From Polyangia bacterium (lineage in GTDB: Bacteria > Myxococcota_A > Polyangia > Nannocystales > Nannocystaceae), in contig JAUHWG010000014.1 of assembly GCA_030424595.1 (NCBI GenBank), positions 62,001-126,000 on the forward strand: 64,000 nt of DNA, in the 5' to 3' direction. The translations under genes were made by a program, and so were the position numbers. The stretch's first letter is position 1; every line of letters begins with the position of its first letter. Positions 36,418-46,378 of this stretch are shown one piece after another. Below the pieces are notes generated by a model. It made no database searches and was not told the DNA's origin. It was given only the letters and a program-made list of their open reading frames with translations.

Positions 36418-38625
36418 TCAGGCGAGGTCGAAGCGATCGAGGCTCATGACCTTGTCCCAGGCGGCGACGAAGTCGCGGACGAAGTCACCCTTGGCGTCAT
36501 CGCAGGCGTAGACCTCGGCGATCGCCCGCAGCTGGGAGTTGGAGCCGAAGACGAGGTCGACGAGCGTCGCCGTCCACTTGACCGCGCCCGTGCTGCGATC
36601 GCGCCCCTCAAACACCCGCCGGGAGTCGTCGGCGGGGCTCCACGTGGTGTTCATGTCGAGCAGGTTGACGAAGAAGTCATTGCTCAGGGTCTCGGGACGG
36701 TCGGTGAGGACGCCGTGCTCGCTCTCGCCGGCGTTCGCCTTCAGGACCCGCATGCCGCCGATGAGCGCGGTCATCTCCGGCGCGGAGAGCTTGAGCATGA
36801 ACGCCTTGTCGAGGAGACGATGGGCGGGCGAACTCTCACAGCCGGCCTGCGCGTAGTTGCGGAACCCGTCGACCTTCGGCTCCAGGACCGCGAAGGAGTC
36901 GACGTCGGTCTGGTCCTGGCTGGCGTCGGTGCGTCCCGGCGTGAAGGGGACCTGGACCGTGTGGCCGGCCTCCGCGGCGGCGACCTCGATCGCCGCGCAG
37001 CCGCCCAGGACGATCAGATCGGCGAGCGAAACCCTCTTGGTACCGTCTTTGCCGCTCGTCTGCGCGTCGTTGAAGGCCTTCTGGATCCCCTCCAAGGCGT
37101 CGACGACCTTGGCGACGCCGGAGCTGGCGTTCACCTCCCAGCCGGCCTGCGGCGCGAGGCGGACGCGCGCCCCGTTGGCGCCGCCGCGCTTGTCGGTGTC
37201 GCGGTAGGTCGAAGCCGAGGCCCACGCGGTCTTGACCAGCGCCGAGACCGAGACGCCAGCGCCCTTGATCGTCTCCTTGAGGGCGGCGATGTCCGCCTCA
37301 TCGATCAGGGGATGGTCGACCGCGGGGACTGGATCCTGCCAGATCTCGGTCTTCTCCGGGACCTGCGGGCCGAGGTAGCGGGAGACCGGCCCCATGTCGC
37401 GGTGGGTCAGCTTGAACCAAGCCTTGGAGAACGCCTCGGCGAGCTGATCGGGGTTCTCGTAGAACCGCTTCGAGATCTCCTTGTAGACAGGATCGACGAT
37501 CAGGGCGATGTCCGTCGTCGCCATCATCGGCGCGTGCCTGCGGGCGGGGTCGTGGGCGTCCGGGACGGTGCCTTGGGCCTCCGGGTCCTTCGGGGTCCAC
37601 TGGACGGCGCCGGCGGGGCTCTTGGTCTTCTCCCACTCGTACTTGAAGAGGTTCTCGAAGTAGTTGTTGTCCCACTTGATCGGATCGGTGGTCCACGCCC
37701 CCTCGAGGCCGCTGGAGATCGTGTCTACGCCGGCTCCGCTGCCGAGGCTGTTTTTCCAGCCCAGGCCCTGCTCCTCGACGTTTGCGCCCTCCGGCTGGGG
37801 GCCGACGTACTTGTCCGGGCTCGCAGCGCCGTGGGTCTTGCCGAAGGTGTGGCCGCCGGCGATCAGGGCGACGGTCTCCTCGTCGTTCATCGCCATCCGG
37901 GCGAAGGTCTCGCGGATGTCGCGGGCCGACGCCATCGGATCGGGCGTGCCGTTGGGCCCCTCGGGGTTGACGTAGATCAGGCCCATCTGCACGGCGCCCA
38001 GCGGATCGTCGAGCTCACGGTCGCCGCTGTAACGCTCATCGCCGAGCCAGGTGGTCTCCGGGCCCCAGTCGATGTCCTCCTGCGGCGCCCAGATGTCCTC
38101 ACGACCGCCGCCGAAGCCCTGGGTCTTCAGGCCCATCGTCTCCAGCGCTCGGTTGCCGGCGAAGATCATGAGGTCGGCCCAGGAGATGCTGCGCCCGTAC
38201 TTCTGCTTGATCGGCCAGAGGAGCCGGCGGGCCTTGTCCAGGTTGACGTTGTCGGGCCACGAGTTGAGCGGCGCGAAGCGTTGTGCGCCCGAGCCCCCGC
38301 CGCCGCGGCCGTCCGAGATCCGGTAGGTGCCCGCGGAGTGCCAGGCCATGCGGATGAAGAGGGGCCCGTAGTGGCCATAGTCCGCTGGCCACCAATCCTG
38401 GGAGTCGGTCATCAGGGCGTCGACGTCCTTGGTCAGGGCGTCGAGATCGAGGCGCCCGAAGGCCTCGGCATAGTCGAAGTCCTCCCCCATCGGATCGGCC
38501 TTGGGGTGGTGCTGGTGGAGCATGCTGATCTTGAGCTGATCGGGCCACCAGCCCTGGTTCGAGCGGGATCCTGCGGAGGTGTGGGCGCCCGCCATCGGGC
38601 ACTTGCTTGCTTTGCTGTCGGACAT
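36418..38625 (-). CDS. katG: Catalase-peroxidase KatG
   Basis: 735 residues, the normal full length, with the N-terminal heme domain and the degenerate C-terminal duplicate. It removes hydrogen peroxide as catalase or peroxidase in the cytoplasm. The distal site is Arg92, Trp95 and His96 in IRMAWHSAGTYR. The Tyr and Met that complete the Met-Tyr-Trp crosslink lie in the VQMGLIYVNPEGPNG region, and the proximal His lies in AGGHTFGKTHG. ATG 38625 has AAAGG six bases upstream; the longer open frame upstream is not coding. No adjacent furA or oxyR gene is present, so peroxide regulation must be in trans. Confidence 0.98.
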   Translation of the reverse strand: MSDSKASKCPMAGAHTSAGSRSNQGWWPDQLKISMLHQHHPKADPMGEDFDYAEAFGRLDLDALTKDVDALMTDSQDWWPADYGHYGPLFIRMAWHSAGTYRISDGRGGGGSGAQRFAPLNSWPDNVNLDKARRLLWPIKQKYGRSISWADLMIFAGNRALETMGLKTQGFGGGREDIWAPQEDIDWGPETTWLGDERYSGDRELDDPLGAVQMGLIYVNPEGPNGTPDPMASARDIRETFARMAMNDEETVALIAGGHTFGKTHGAASPDKYVGPQPEGANVEEQGLGWKNSLGSGAGVDTISSGLEGAWTTDPIKWDNNYFENLFKYEWEKTKSPAGAVQWTPKDPEAQGTVPDAHDPARRHAPMMATTDIALIVDPVYKEISKRFYENPDQLAEAFSKAWFKLTHRDMGPVSRYLGPQVPEKTEIWQDPVPAVDHPLIDEADIAALKETIKGAGVSVSALVKTAWASASTYRDTDKRGGANGARVRLAPQAGWEVNASSGVAKVVDALEGIQKAFNDAQTSGKDGTKRVSLADLIVLGGCAAIEVAAAEAGHTVQVPFTPGRTDASQDQTDVDSFAVLEPKVDGFRNYAQAGCESSPAHRLLDKAFMLKLSAPEMTALIGGMRVLKANAGESEHGVLTDRPETLSNDFFVNLLDMNTTWSPADDSRRVFEGRDRSTGAVKWTATLVDLVFGSNSQLRAIAEVYACDDAKGDFVRDFVAAWDKVMSLDRFDLA

Positions 38626-39103
38626 GGGTTGCCTTTGCGGTGTTTGGCGAGATCGACCGAAGGAGTAGATGCTGAGTGAGCCGCGGCGATGGCTCACCGG
38701 CGCACGTGTGTGTTAGCGGACGTCTCGCATCGCCCGACGGTCACGGCTGCTCGTCTCCTCCTATAGCCGGCCATCGCGCCATCGCAAGCCGCGCCGGCGT
38801 CACCGGGCTCTATTTCCTGCGCAGACAGGGCGCGCAAGCGCGCGGGCCGGCGATGGCGAGGGCTCCTGTCGATCGTAGCGACCGCAGCGGCTCCCGTGTG
38901 AGCTGACCACGGGCCGCGGGAGTCTCCTCGAACTCGCGGTCGGCGCACGCGCTCGTCAGGAGCCGGGAGGGTCGATCCGAGCTCAGACGTCTGCTCGCGC
39001 GGGCGATCCGATCATTTACGCCAGGTCTCGCGCCAGGTCTCGGCGGGCCTCGGTGGCGGCTGACCTTCGACCTGACAGGGCCCGAAGGCGATGATGTCCA
39101 GGT
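38626..39103. other. Region upstream of katG without a gene
   Basis: A 478-bp stretch with no supported open frame on either strand. It must contain the katG promoter. No clear OxyR, PerR or Fur box could be picked out by eye. Confidence 0.4.
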
Positions 39104-39157
39104 GAGCGGCCTCGCGAGCGGGTGTCCCCGGAGCGGCCTCGCGAGCGGGTGTCCCCG
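39104..39157. repeat. Two perfect 27-bp direct repeats
   Basis: A 27-bp unit starting GAGCGGCCTCGCGAGCGG and ending GTCCCCG occurs twice in tandem (39104-39130, 39131-39157). It sits immediately before the long palindromic element. Confidence 0.9.
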
Positions 39158-39160
39158 GGC

Positions 39161-39334
39161 GGCCCTAGCAGCCCGTGGCAAAAGTCCCGCGCGCTCTCGC
39201 TGGCCCTCGCCGCCGCTGATGGTCCCGTCGAAACTTGTAGTACGCCCAGTACTACGGCGTTTCGCCGAGCCCATCAGCGACGACGATTGCTGTGCGAGAG
39301 GCCGCGTCGACTTTCGCCATAGGCTCCTAGAGGG
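39161..39334. repeat. 174-bp imperfect palindrome (full copy of the dispersed element)
   Basis: The two arms read almost the same on opposite strands. Outer ends are GGCCCT...AG and CT...AGGGCC. Internal blocks are TGGC-AAAGTC with GACTTT-GCCA, CTCTCGC with GCGAGAG, GCTGATGG (39215-39222) with CCATCAGC (39271-39278), GAAAC (39230-39234) with GTTTC (39259-39263), and GTAGTAC (39237-39243) with GTACTAC (39249-39255) around a five-base loop. It lies past the 3' end of the minus-strand Cys-rich lipoprotein gene. It carries no open frame, so it looks like a MITE-like or hairpin element rather than a gene. Confidence 0.75.
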
Positions 39335-39362
39335 CCAGGTCGATCCTATGGCCACTCTGAGG

Positions 39363-40604
39363 CTATTCGGTCGCGCAGGTGATCGAGATGATCTCCGTGC
39401 CGTCACAGTTGTGCTTGTCCAGGGTATCGTTATACCAGTAGCCGTCATCCCAGTCGCACCAGTGGAGGAGGTTGTCCTCGTCGTAGGTCGAGCAGGGGAA
39501 GAGCGAGCCCTTCGGCGCGTCGCAGTCGCGGGCGCCGAAGCCGATCGAGGCGAAGCCCTCAAAGCCGAGCTGCTGGCACCACACCGGGTAGAACGCGTTG
39601 CCGGCGGGGTGTGAGCGCGGGATCCCGCCGACGGTGTTGCCGTAGCGGATCTCGGGGTTTTTGCAGGTGTTGCCGCCGTCGGTCACCTTCTCACAGCGGG
39701 TGTACTGACCCTTCGTCCCCGCCTGGAGGCACCACTCGGTGTCGAAGGTCTGGCCGCACTCGAGCTCGAGCTTGCACGCCGGTGAGCAGCCGTCGCCGCC
39801 GTCGGTGTTGCCGTCGTCGCAGTCCTCGACGTCGGTCTGGACCAGCCCATCGCCGCAGCTCGCGGCCGTGCAGTCGAGCAGGCAGGCGCCATCATCCGCG
39901 TTGCCGAGCCCCTCGTCGCACTCCTCGACGTCGGCTTGGACAAAGCCATCGCCGCAGGTCGCCGCCTTGCAGGTCGCGAGGCAGGCTGCGTCGTTGCCGT
40001 TGGCCTCGCCGTCGTCGCACTCCTCTTCGCCCTCTTCGAGGACCCCGTCGCCGCAGGTGGCCTTGACGCAGGTGGAGAGGCAGGCGTCGCTGTCGTCGTC
40101 GTTGCCGTCATCGCACTCCTCCTCCGGGTCGACGATCCCATCGCCGCAGGTCTCGATGAGGCACTCGTTGGTGCACCCGTCGTCGTCGACGTCGTTGCCG
40201 TCGTCGCACTCCTCGACGCCGGCCTGGACGAGTCCATCGCCGCAGGTCGCGGCCCGGCAGTCTGCGAGGCAGGCGGCGTCGTCGGCGTTGTCCTCGGCGT
40301 CGTCACACTCTTCGGCGTTGGCCAGGACGTAGCCATCACCGCAGGCGGCGAGCGTGCAGATCGGGGTGCAGAAGGCGGCGTCGGCGTTGGCCTCGCCCTG
40401 GTCGCACTCTTCCCCCGGATCGACGCTCCCGTCGCCGCAGATCCCATCGCCCTCGCTGTCGCCGACCGACGACTGATTGCCGCCGCTCAGCCCCGACATC
40501 GGCGGGCCGACGGATCCCTCGGCGCCCTGAGAGCAGCCGGCGAGCCCGAGGAGGGCGCAGGGGAGCGCCCGCAGCAGAGTCCAAGTTAAGCGATGATAAG
40601 ACAT
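39363..40604 (-). CDS. Cys-rich repeat (DUF4215/TIGR02232-like) lipoprotein
   Basis: 413 residues. The signal peptide ends in lipobox LAGC, then a short Ser/Gly linker. Seven or eight consecutive repeats of about 33-35 residues follow, of the form CGDG-x-(V/L)-x-x-x-x-E-x-CDDG/E-...-D-(A/G)-C-x-x-x-C (residues about 55-290). These are the myxobacterial Cys-rich repeats whose acidic loops probably bind calcium. The C-terminal ~120 residues form a separate Cys- and Trp-rich domain (YPVWCQQLGFEGF, HWCDWDDGYWY). It is extracellular or on the outer membrane; the function is unknown. ATG 40604 starts the signal peptide; a TTG frame extension upstream was rejected. Confidence 0.9.
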   Translation of the reverse strand: MSYHRLTWTLLRALPCALLGLAGCSQGAEGSVGPPMSGLSGGNQSSVGDSEGDGICGDGSVDPGEECDQGEANADAAFCTPICTLAACGDGYVLANAEECDDAEDNADDAACLADCRAATCGDGLVQAGVEECDDGNDVDDDGCTNECLIETCGDGIVDPEEECDDGNDDDSDACLSTCVKATCGDGVLEEGEEECDDGEANGNDAACLATCKAATCGDGFVQADVEECDEGLGNADDGACLLDCTAASCGDGLVQTDVEDCDDGNTDGGDGCSPACKLELECGQTFDTEWCLQAGTKGQYTRCEKVTDGGNTCKNPEIRYGNTVGGIPRSHPAGNAFYPVWCQQLGFEGFASIGFGARDCDAPKGSLFPCSTYDEDNLLHWCDWDDGYWYNDTLDKHNCDGTEIISITCATE

Positions 40605-40676
40605 GACCCCAAGGTAGCACGTAGGCCACAAATGCCAGAGAAGAGGCCGTGGGGTCGGTTCCCTGCGCAGATGTAG

Positions 40677-40695
40677 ATAGCGACAGTGTCGCTAT
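40677..40695. promoter_or_regulatory. 19-bp perfect palindrome, operator-like
   Basis: ATAGCGACA-G-TGTCGCTAT has two perfect 9-bp arms around one central base. It lies in AT-richer DNA 73 bp upstream of the Cys-rich lipoprotein start codon. The form suits a dimeric repressor such as a TetR-type protein; no regulator is adjacent. Confidence 0.5.
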
Positions 40696-40928
40696 ATCGC
40701 GCCCGAGGAGGGCCTCATGCGGCCCTCATCGAGCATGTCTCTAGGGTCATGTATTCCGACCTCCGCGAGCGGAGACACCCGTGATCCCGACTCGGGTCGC
40801 GGGCCCGCTCTCCGGCCCTCGCCGCTTTGCGAGCAGCCCGTGGTCTGAGGCCTGAGTCCCGCGCGCGTCGGCCCCCGTCGGCCCTAGTCGGCTCTAGTCG
40901 GCCTCGCGGATCCGCAAGAATTCGCTAT

Positions 40929-40949
40929 AGAGCCCGCTAGGGCGGCTCT
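40929..40949 (-). terminator. Probable terminator of hisD-hisC
   Basis: AGAGC-C-CGC and GCG-GCTCT form an 8-bp stem with one bulged C around a TAGG loop. It lies 43 bp past the hisC stop. On the minus strand it is followed by ATAGCGAATTCTT. Confidence 0.5.
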
Positions 40950-40991
40950 CTTGTCCAAAGTCCAAACCATGAGGATGGACGAGCGCGGCTC

Positions 40992-42113
40992 CTAGGCGGC
41001 GGGCCAGAGCTGGCCGCGGAGCTCGATGATCGCCTCTTCGAGCAGATCCAGCTCCGCGCTAGTGCCGACGCTGACGCGAACGCAGCCCGCGAGGCCGGTG
41101 ATCTTCGACACATCCTTGATCAGGATCCCGCGGGCAGCGAGGGCCGCCCGCAGGCGCGGGGCGACCGCGGGCGGATCCAGGCGAGCGAGGACGATGTTGG
41201 CGTGGGCCGGGAAGACGTGGGCGTTGGGGAGGTCTGCGAGGATCCGGACCAGACGTTCGCGGTTGGTCAGGGTCTGTCGGATCATCGTCGCCTGGACGTC
41301 GCTGTGCCGCTCGAGGATCCGGTCGGCGAGCACGGCTGTCGGCTCGGGGATGTTGTAGGGCGGTCGGACCTGATCGAGCGCGGCGGCGAGGGTCGGGTCG
41401 GCGACGCAGTAGCCGAGGCGGATCGCCGCGAGGCCGACCTTCGAGAGGGTCCCCATATGTACATAGTTGGCCGGGCGCTCCTCGTCCCAGAGCGACTCGC
41501 CGGGGGCGTAGGCGATATAGGCCTCGTCGATGACGAAGACGGTCGCGGGGAACTCTGCCATCAAGTCGAGGATGATCGCGCCGTCCCAGAGCGACGAGGT
41601 CGGGTTGTTGGGTCGGGCGAGGAAGCACAGCGCGGGGCTGTGCTCCCGCAGAGCGCTGCGCATGGCCGCCGGGTCGAGCTCCAGATCGGGGCGGAGCGGC
41701 ACCTCGAGGGTCCGCAGGCCGAGGGCGTGGGCGCTATGCCCGTACATCACGAAGGTGGGCGAGGGGAGGAGGATCGTGCTCGGCCGCTCGTTGTCACCGC
41801 TGAGCACGGTCAGGAGGAGGGCGATGATCTCGTCGCTGCCGTTGCCGAGGACGACCCGCTCGGGCGGGCAGCGGTGGAGGGCCGCGAGGCGGGCCCGGAG
41901 CCGGCGCGGCGAGCTGTCCGGGTACCGGCCGAGATCGATCTCGGCGATCGCCGCGGCGAGATCCTCCATCACCGCCTCGGGCCAGGGCTCCGGGCACTCG
42001 TTGGCGTGGAGGCGGGCCAGCGCGACCACCTGGGGGACGTCGTAGGTCGTCAGGCCCCGCAGCGAGGGCCGCAGGTGGCGCTCCCAGGGGCGTTGTGGAG
42101 GGGTCTCAGTCAT
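40992..42113 (-). CDS. hisC: Histidinol-phosphate aminotransferase
   Basis: 373 residues, a class II PLP aminotransferase of histidine synthesis. It converts imidazole-acetol phosphate plus glutamate to histidinol phosphate. Visible are the N-terminal LRGLTTYDVPQ..LHANECP, LGNGSDEII, FLARPNNPTS, the FVIDEAYIAY strand with the PLP-contacting Asp, and the Schiff-base Lys in GTLSKVGLAAIRLGY. ATG 42113 overlaps the end of hisD by 8 bp, so the two are co-transcribed and coupled. The frame upstream of that Met is hisD antiframe sequence and was discarded. Confidence 0.95.
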   Translation of the reverse strand: MTETPPQRPWERHLRPSLRGLTTYDVPQVVALARLHANECPEPWPEAVMEDLAAAIAEIDLGRYPDSSPRRLRARLAALHRCPPERVVLGNGSDEIIALLLTVLSGDNERPSTILLPSPTFVMYGHSAHALGLRTLEVPLRPDLELDPAAMRSALREHSPALCFLARPNNPTSSLWDGAIILDLMAEFPATVFVIDEAYIAYAPGESLWDEERPANYVHMGTLSKVGLAAIRLGYCVADPTLAAALDQVRPPYNIPEPTAVLADRILERHSDVQATMIRQTLTNRERLVRILADLPNAHVFPAHANIVLARLDPPAVAPRLRAALAARGILIKDVSKITGLAGCVRVSVGTSAELDLLEEAIIELRGQLWPAA

Positions 42114-43467
42114 GACGCGGCTCCCCGTGGTGGTCGCTTGTGAGGTCGTCGGTGAGGCCGTTCCCAAGACCCCGCCCAAAGCGAAGCTCGGCGGCCCGAG
42201 CGTGGGCCTCGAGGCCTTCGGCGCGGGCGAGGGCGACGATCGCCGGGGCCTGCTCGCGCAGCGCCGCGGGGCCCATCCGCAGGATCGACGTGTACTTCAG
42301 GAAGTCCCAGACCCCGAGCGGGGAGGCGAAGCGAGCGGCGCCAGCGGTCGGCAGGACGTGGCTCGGACCGGCCGTGTAGTCGCCGGCGGCCTCGGGCGTC
42401 CAGCGGCCGACGAAGATCGCCCCTGCGGTCCGCAGCGCCGGGACCAGCCGTTCGGCGTCGTCGACCAGGAGCTCGAGGTGTTCGGGGGCGTAGTCGTTGG
42501 CGGCGGCGACCATCGCCGCGCGGTCGCGGACGAGGACCAGCGCGCCCTGCTCGGCGAGGGCCCGCGCGGCGATCGTCGCCCGCGGTAGTGACGCGAGCTG
42601 GGAGGCGAGCTCGGCCTGGACCGGCGCCAGGAGGTCCGCGCAGTCGGTCACCAGGATCGGGCAGGCGAGGGGATCGTGCTCCGCCTGGGCTAGGAGATCG
42701 GCGGCGATCAGCGGAGGCTCGGCGCGGCTGTCGGCGAGGATGAGGATTTCGCTCGGCCCGGCGATCCCGTCGATGTCGCAGAGGCCGAAGACCTGGCGCT
42801 TGGCGGCGGTGACATAGGCGTTGCCGGGGCCGACGATCTTGTCTACGCGGGGGATCGTCGCGGTCCCGAGGGCGGCGGCGGCGATCGCCTGGGCGCCGCC
42901 GATGGCGAAGATCCGGTCGACGCCAGCGAGCTGCGCGGCGAGGACGACGACGTCGGTCGGCCGCGGCGTGAAGAGGATGATCTCGTCGACCCCCGCGACC
43001 CGGGCCGGGATCGCCGTCATGAGCACCGAAGAGGGGTAGGCCGCGGTCCCCCCCGGCGCGTACACGGCGACCCGCGAGAGGGGGGTGACGCGGCTGCGGT
43101 GGTGGGCGTCGCCGCTCTCCCGGCCGCTCTCGGCGAAGCGTTGGGTCCGGTGGAAGGCGTCGACGTTGGCGGCGGCGACCTCCAGCGCGGCGCGGAGCTC
43201 AGGGCGGACCCGCGCGCACGCCTCGCGACGGGCGTCGGCGCAGAGCTCGAAGTCGGCGGCGAGGAGCGTTCGCCCCTCGAAGCGAGCGGTCGCCTCGATC
43301 ACCGCCTCGTCGCCGCGGGCCCGGACGTCGAGGATGATCGTCCGCGCGGCGGCGTCCGCCTCCCCCTCGAGGCCGGCGCTGCGCTCACACATCTGTCGCC
43401 AGCGGCGGCGCTCCTCGGGGTCGTCGCCGCGGAGATCGACGACTGGGGCTCCGGGAAAGGGGGTCAT
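42106..43467 (-). CDS. hisD: Histidinol dehydrogenase
   Basis: 453 residues, slightly longer than usual. It catalyses the last two NAD-dependent steps, histidinol to histidine, with zinc. Family landmarks are VAVYAPGGTAAYPSSVLM, GGAQAIAAAALGT, DKIVGPGNAYV, GPSEILILAD, the zinc/His region QAEHDP and NDYAPEHLEL, then AAGDYTAGPSHVLPT. The open frame reaches another 350 codons upstream, but that part is the antisense of the divergent lipoprotein gene. ATG 43467 was chosen because homology begins there; no strong ribosome binding site is visible. Only hisD and hisC are present here, so the rest of the pathway is elsewhere. Confidence 0.96.
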   Translation of the reverse strand: MTPFPGAPVVDLRGDDPEERRRWRQMCERSAGLEGEADAAARTIILDVRARGDEAVIEATARFEGRTLLAADFELCADARREACARVRPELRAALEVAAANVDAFHRTQRFAESGRESGDAHHRSRVTPLSRVAVYAPGGTAAYPSSVLMTAIPARVAGVDEIILFTPRPTDVVVLAAQLAGVDRIFAIGGAQAIAAAALGTATIPRVDKIVGPGNAYVTAAKRQVFGLCDIDGIAGPSEILILADSRAEPPLIAADLLAQAEHDPLACPILVTDCADLLAPVQAELASQLASLPRATIAARALAEQGALVLVRDRAAMVAAANDYAPEHLELLVDDAERLVPALRTAGAIFVGRWTPEAAGDYTAGPSHVLPTAGAARFASPLGVWDFLKYTSILRMGPAALREQAPAIVALARAEGLEAHARAAELRFGRGLGNGLTDDLTSDHHGEPRHD

Positions 43468-43734
43468 CGCCGGCAAGGTACTGTGCCTGCGGTCTCCAGT
43501 GAAGCCAACTCGGGGCGCCGCGTCGGCGGGGACTCGGGTAAGCTCGGCCCAGTGGCGCGGATCGCCGACAATCGCTGGGAGAGGCCTCGGGGGGAGGGCG
43601 GGGCCGACGTGAGAGCGGCCCCCGCAGGGTCCGGCCGCGGTCCGGCGCGCGCTCGCCTCTCCACAGAGCCTGGGACATGGGGCCAGAGCGTGCCGGGGCG
43701 CCCACTCCGAGAGGATCCGCGGTCGCGGCGCAGG

Positions 43735-44823
43735 GTGCTGCGAAGGACGCCGATCGCGGCCTCGCTCGGTCCGCTGGCCGCATGGCTCATCCTCTGCGGG
43801 CCAGCGTGCACGCCTGGGACCGGCGAGACGAGCGAGACGAGCGAGACGAGCGCCAGCGACGGGGACACCTCCAGCACGGGGGACTTCCTGCCGCCGGCGC
43901 CGGTCGCTGAGGAGAACTGCCTCGTCGCGCCGATCGTCGATCCGGGGCGAATCTCCGGGTCTCTTCGGGAGATCGAGGCCGGCGTTGGGGTTTGCGGCGT
44001 CGCGGGGCCGACGACCTACCTTCAGGTCGCGCCGCAGCTTGATGCCGACGTAATCGTGATCGCCAACGCGACAGGTTTCTCGCCGCGTCTGGGGATCGCT
44101 CCGGACGGCTGTGGCGCCGGCCGTGAGTTCGCGTGCGTCGACGGCGAGACGCTCGAGTTCCGCGACGTCGCGGCGGGCACCGTCCTGACCCTGGAGATCG
44201 GCGCTGCGGCGACCGATCCCGGGCTCGCAGCGCCGCCGCCCGAGGACGGATCCGCCGATCCCCTCGACTTCACCGTCGACATCGGCCTTCGTCGGATCCT
44301 CGACGTCGGCGAGCGCTGCCTTCCCGAGAGCCGCGGTCGCTGCCCGGGGGGGACGATCTGCGCCGCGCCGGCGGGCGCCGATCCAGAGGATCTCACGGCC
44401 TGGATCTGCGAGCCCCTCGCCGGGGACACCTGCGTGAGCGCCGAGATCCTCGTGATCGACAGCGGCAGCGGCGACTTCACCGTCGACCGTGCGGACCCGC
44501 AGACCGACGCCCACGCCCACGCCTGTACGGGAGAGGGCCTCCTGGAGCGGGTCTTTCGCCTGGAGATCGACGCCCCCTTGCCGCCGGGGGCGAGCCTGGT
44601 GGTCAGCACCAAGGCTGCGGTGGGCCTCGCGGCCCGCGGCCCGGGTTGCGCGGCCTCTGCGGAGATCGCATGCGCCGAGCCGGAGGCTGGGGTCTCCTTG
44701 ACGATCGAAGATCTGGAGGGCCTCGCGGCTGCGGACGCGGATCCCTATCTCTTCGTCGAGTGGCCCTCCGGGGAGCTGGGGGAGGAGCCGGTCTCCCTCG
44801 CCTGGACCATCCTCGGCGGCTGA
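43735..44823 (+). CDS. Secreted lipoprotein of unknown function
   Basis: About 362 residues from GTG 43735; GTG 43690 would add 15 N-terminal residues and has GGGG seven bases upstream. Arg-rich n-region, hydrophobic core and a Cys in LILCGPACTPG, followed by a linker with Glu-Thr-Ser repeats coded by GAGACGAGC units. The mature part has paired Cys residues and beta-rich phrases (TYLQVAPQLDADVIVIANA, GLLERVFRLEIDAPL) that recall two tandem PPC-like or Ig-like beta domains. No active site was recognised. It is divergent from hisD; the gap of about 265 bp should contain both promoters. Confidence 0.75.
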   Translation: MLRRTPIAASLGPLAAWLILCGPACTPGTGETSETSETSASDGDTSSTGDFLPPAPVAEENCLVAPIVDPGRISGSLREIEAGVGVCGVAGPTTYLQVAPQLDADVIVIANATGFSPRLGIAPDGCGAGREFACVDGETLEFRDVAAGTVLTLEIGAAATDPGLAAPPPEDGSADPLDFTVDIGLRRILDVGERCLPESRGRCPGGTICAAPAGADPEDLTAWICEPLAGDTCVSAEILVIDSGSGDFTVDRADPQTDAHAHACTGEGLLERVFRLEIDAPLPPGASLVVSTKAAVGLAARGPGCAASAEIACAEPEAGVSLTIEDLEGLAAADADPYLFVEWPSGELGEEPVSLAWTILGG

Positions 44824-44890
44824 GGCCCCGCGGTCTGCGAACGCGGTCTGCGCGGCCCCTGCTCCGGCAAAGGACCGGTGGCCGTGAGCC

Positions 44891-45022
44891 GGCCTGCGTT
44901 CGGGCCTGCGTTCGGGCCTGCGAGAGGGCCTGGGATAGGTTCTGGGAGAGGTCCTGGGATAGGGCCTGGGAGAGGTCCTGCGTTCGGGCCTGCGTTCGGG
45001 CCTGCGTGCGGGCCTGCGTTCG
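44891..45022. repeat. 12-bp tandem repeat (VNTR), 11 copies
   Basis: Exact 12-bp period over 132 bp. Two unit types alternate: GGCCTGCGTTCG-like and GGCCTGGGAGAG/GTCCTGGGATAG-like. It lies 138 bp upstream of metK. Being a multiple of 3, it keeps frames open (Gly-Pro-Ala-Phe on the plus strand), but this is not a supported extension of MetK. Confidence 0.9.
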
Positions 45023-45159
45023 GGCTCTTCGATCGGGTCCTCGAGCGGACCTTCGCTCGGGCCTCGAGCGGGGTTGTCGGAGATCCCTCCCGGGGTGGCG
45101 CTGCTGGGTTGCTAGCGCGCGCGCATGGGCCTATGCTGCCGCGCCAACGAGTCCTAGAT

Positions 45160-46326
<1,167 letters not shown>

Positions 46327-46352
46327 TCGCAGGCCCTTCGGTTCGCGCCGTG

Positions 46353-46378
46353 GAGGGCGGGGCTTCGGCTCCGCCCTC
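46353..46378 (+). terminator. metK terminator hairpin with TTCG loop
   Basis: GAGGGCGGGGC (46353-46363) pairs with GCTCCGCCCTC (46368-46378), with one G-U pair, around a TTCG tetraloop. It lies 26 bp after the metK stop. Confidence 0.75.

Noticed and set aside
43468..44520. N-terminal 350-codon extension of hisD
   Set aside because: It runs antisense through the divergent lipoprotein gene and lacks homology; hisD begins at 43467.
45023..45159. SAM or SAH riboswitch in the metK leader
   Set aside because: No conserved core of SAM-I, SAM-II or SAH riboswitches could be matched by eye.
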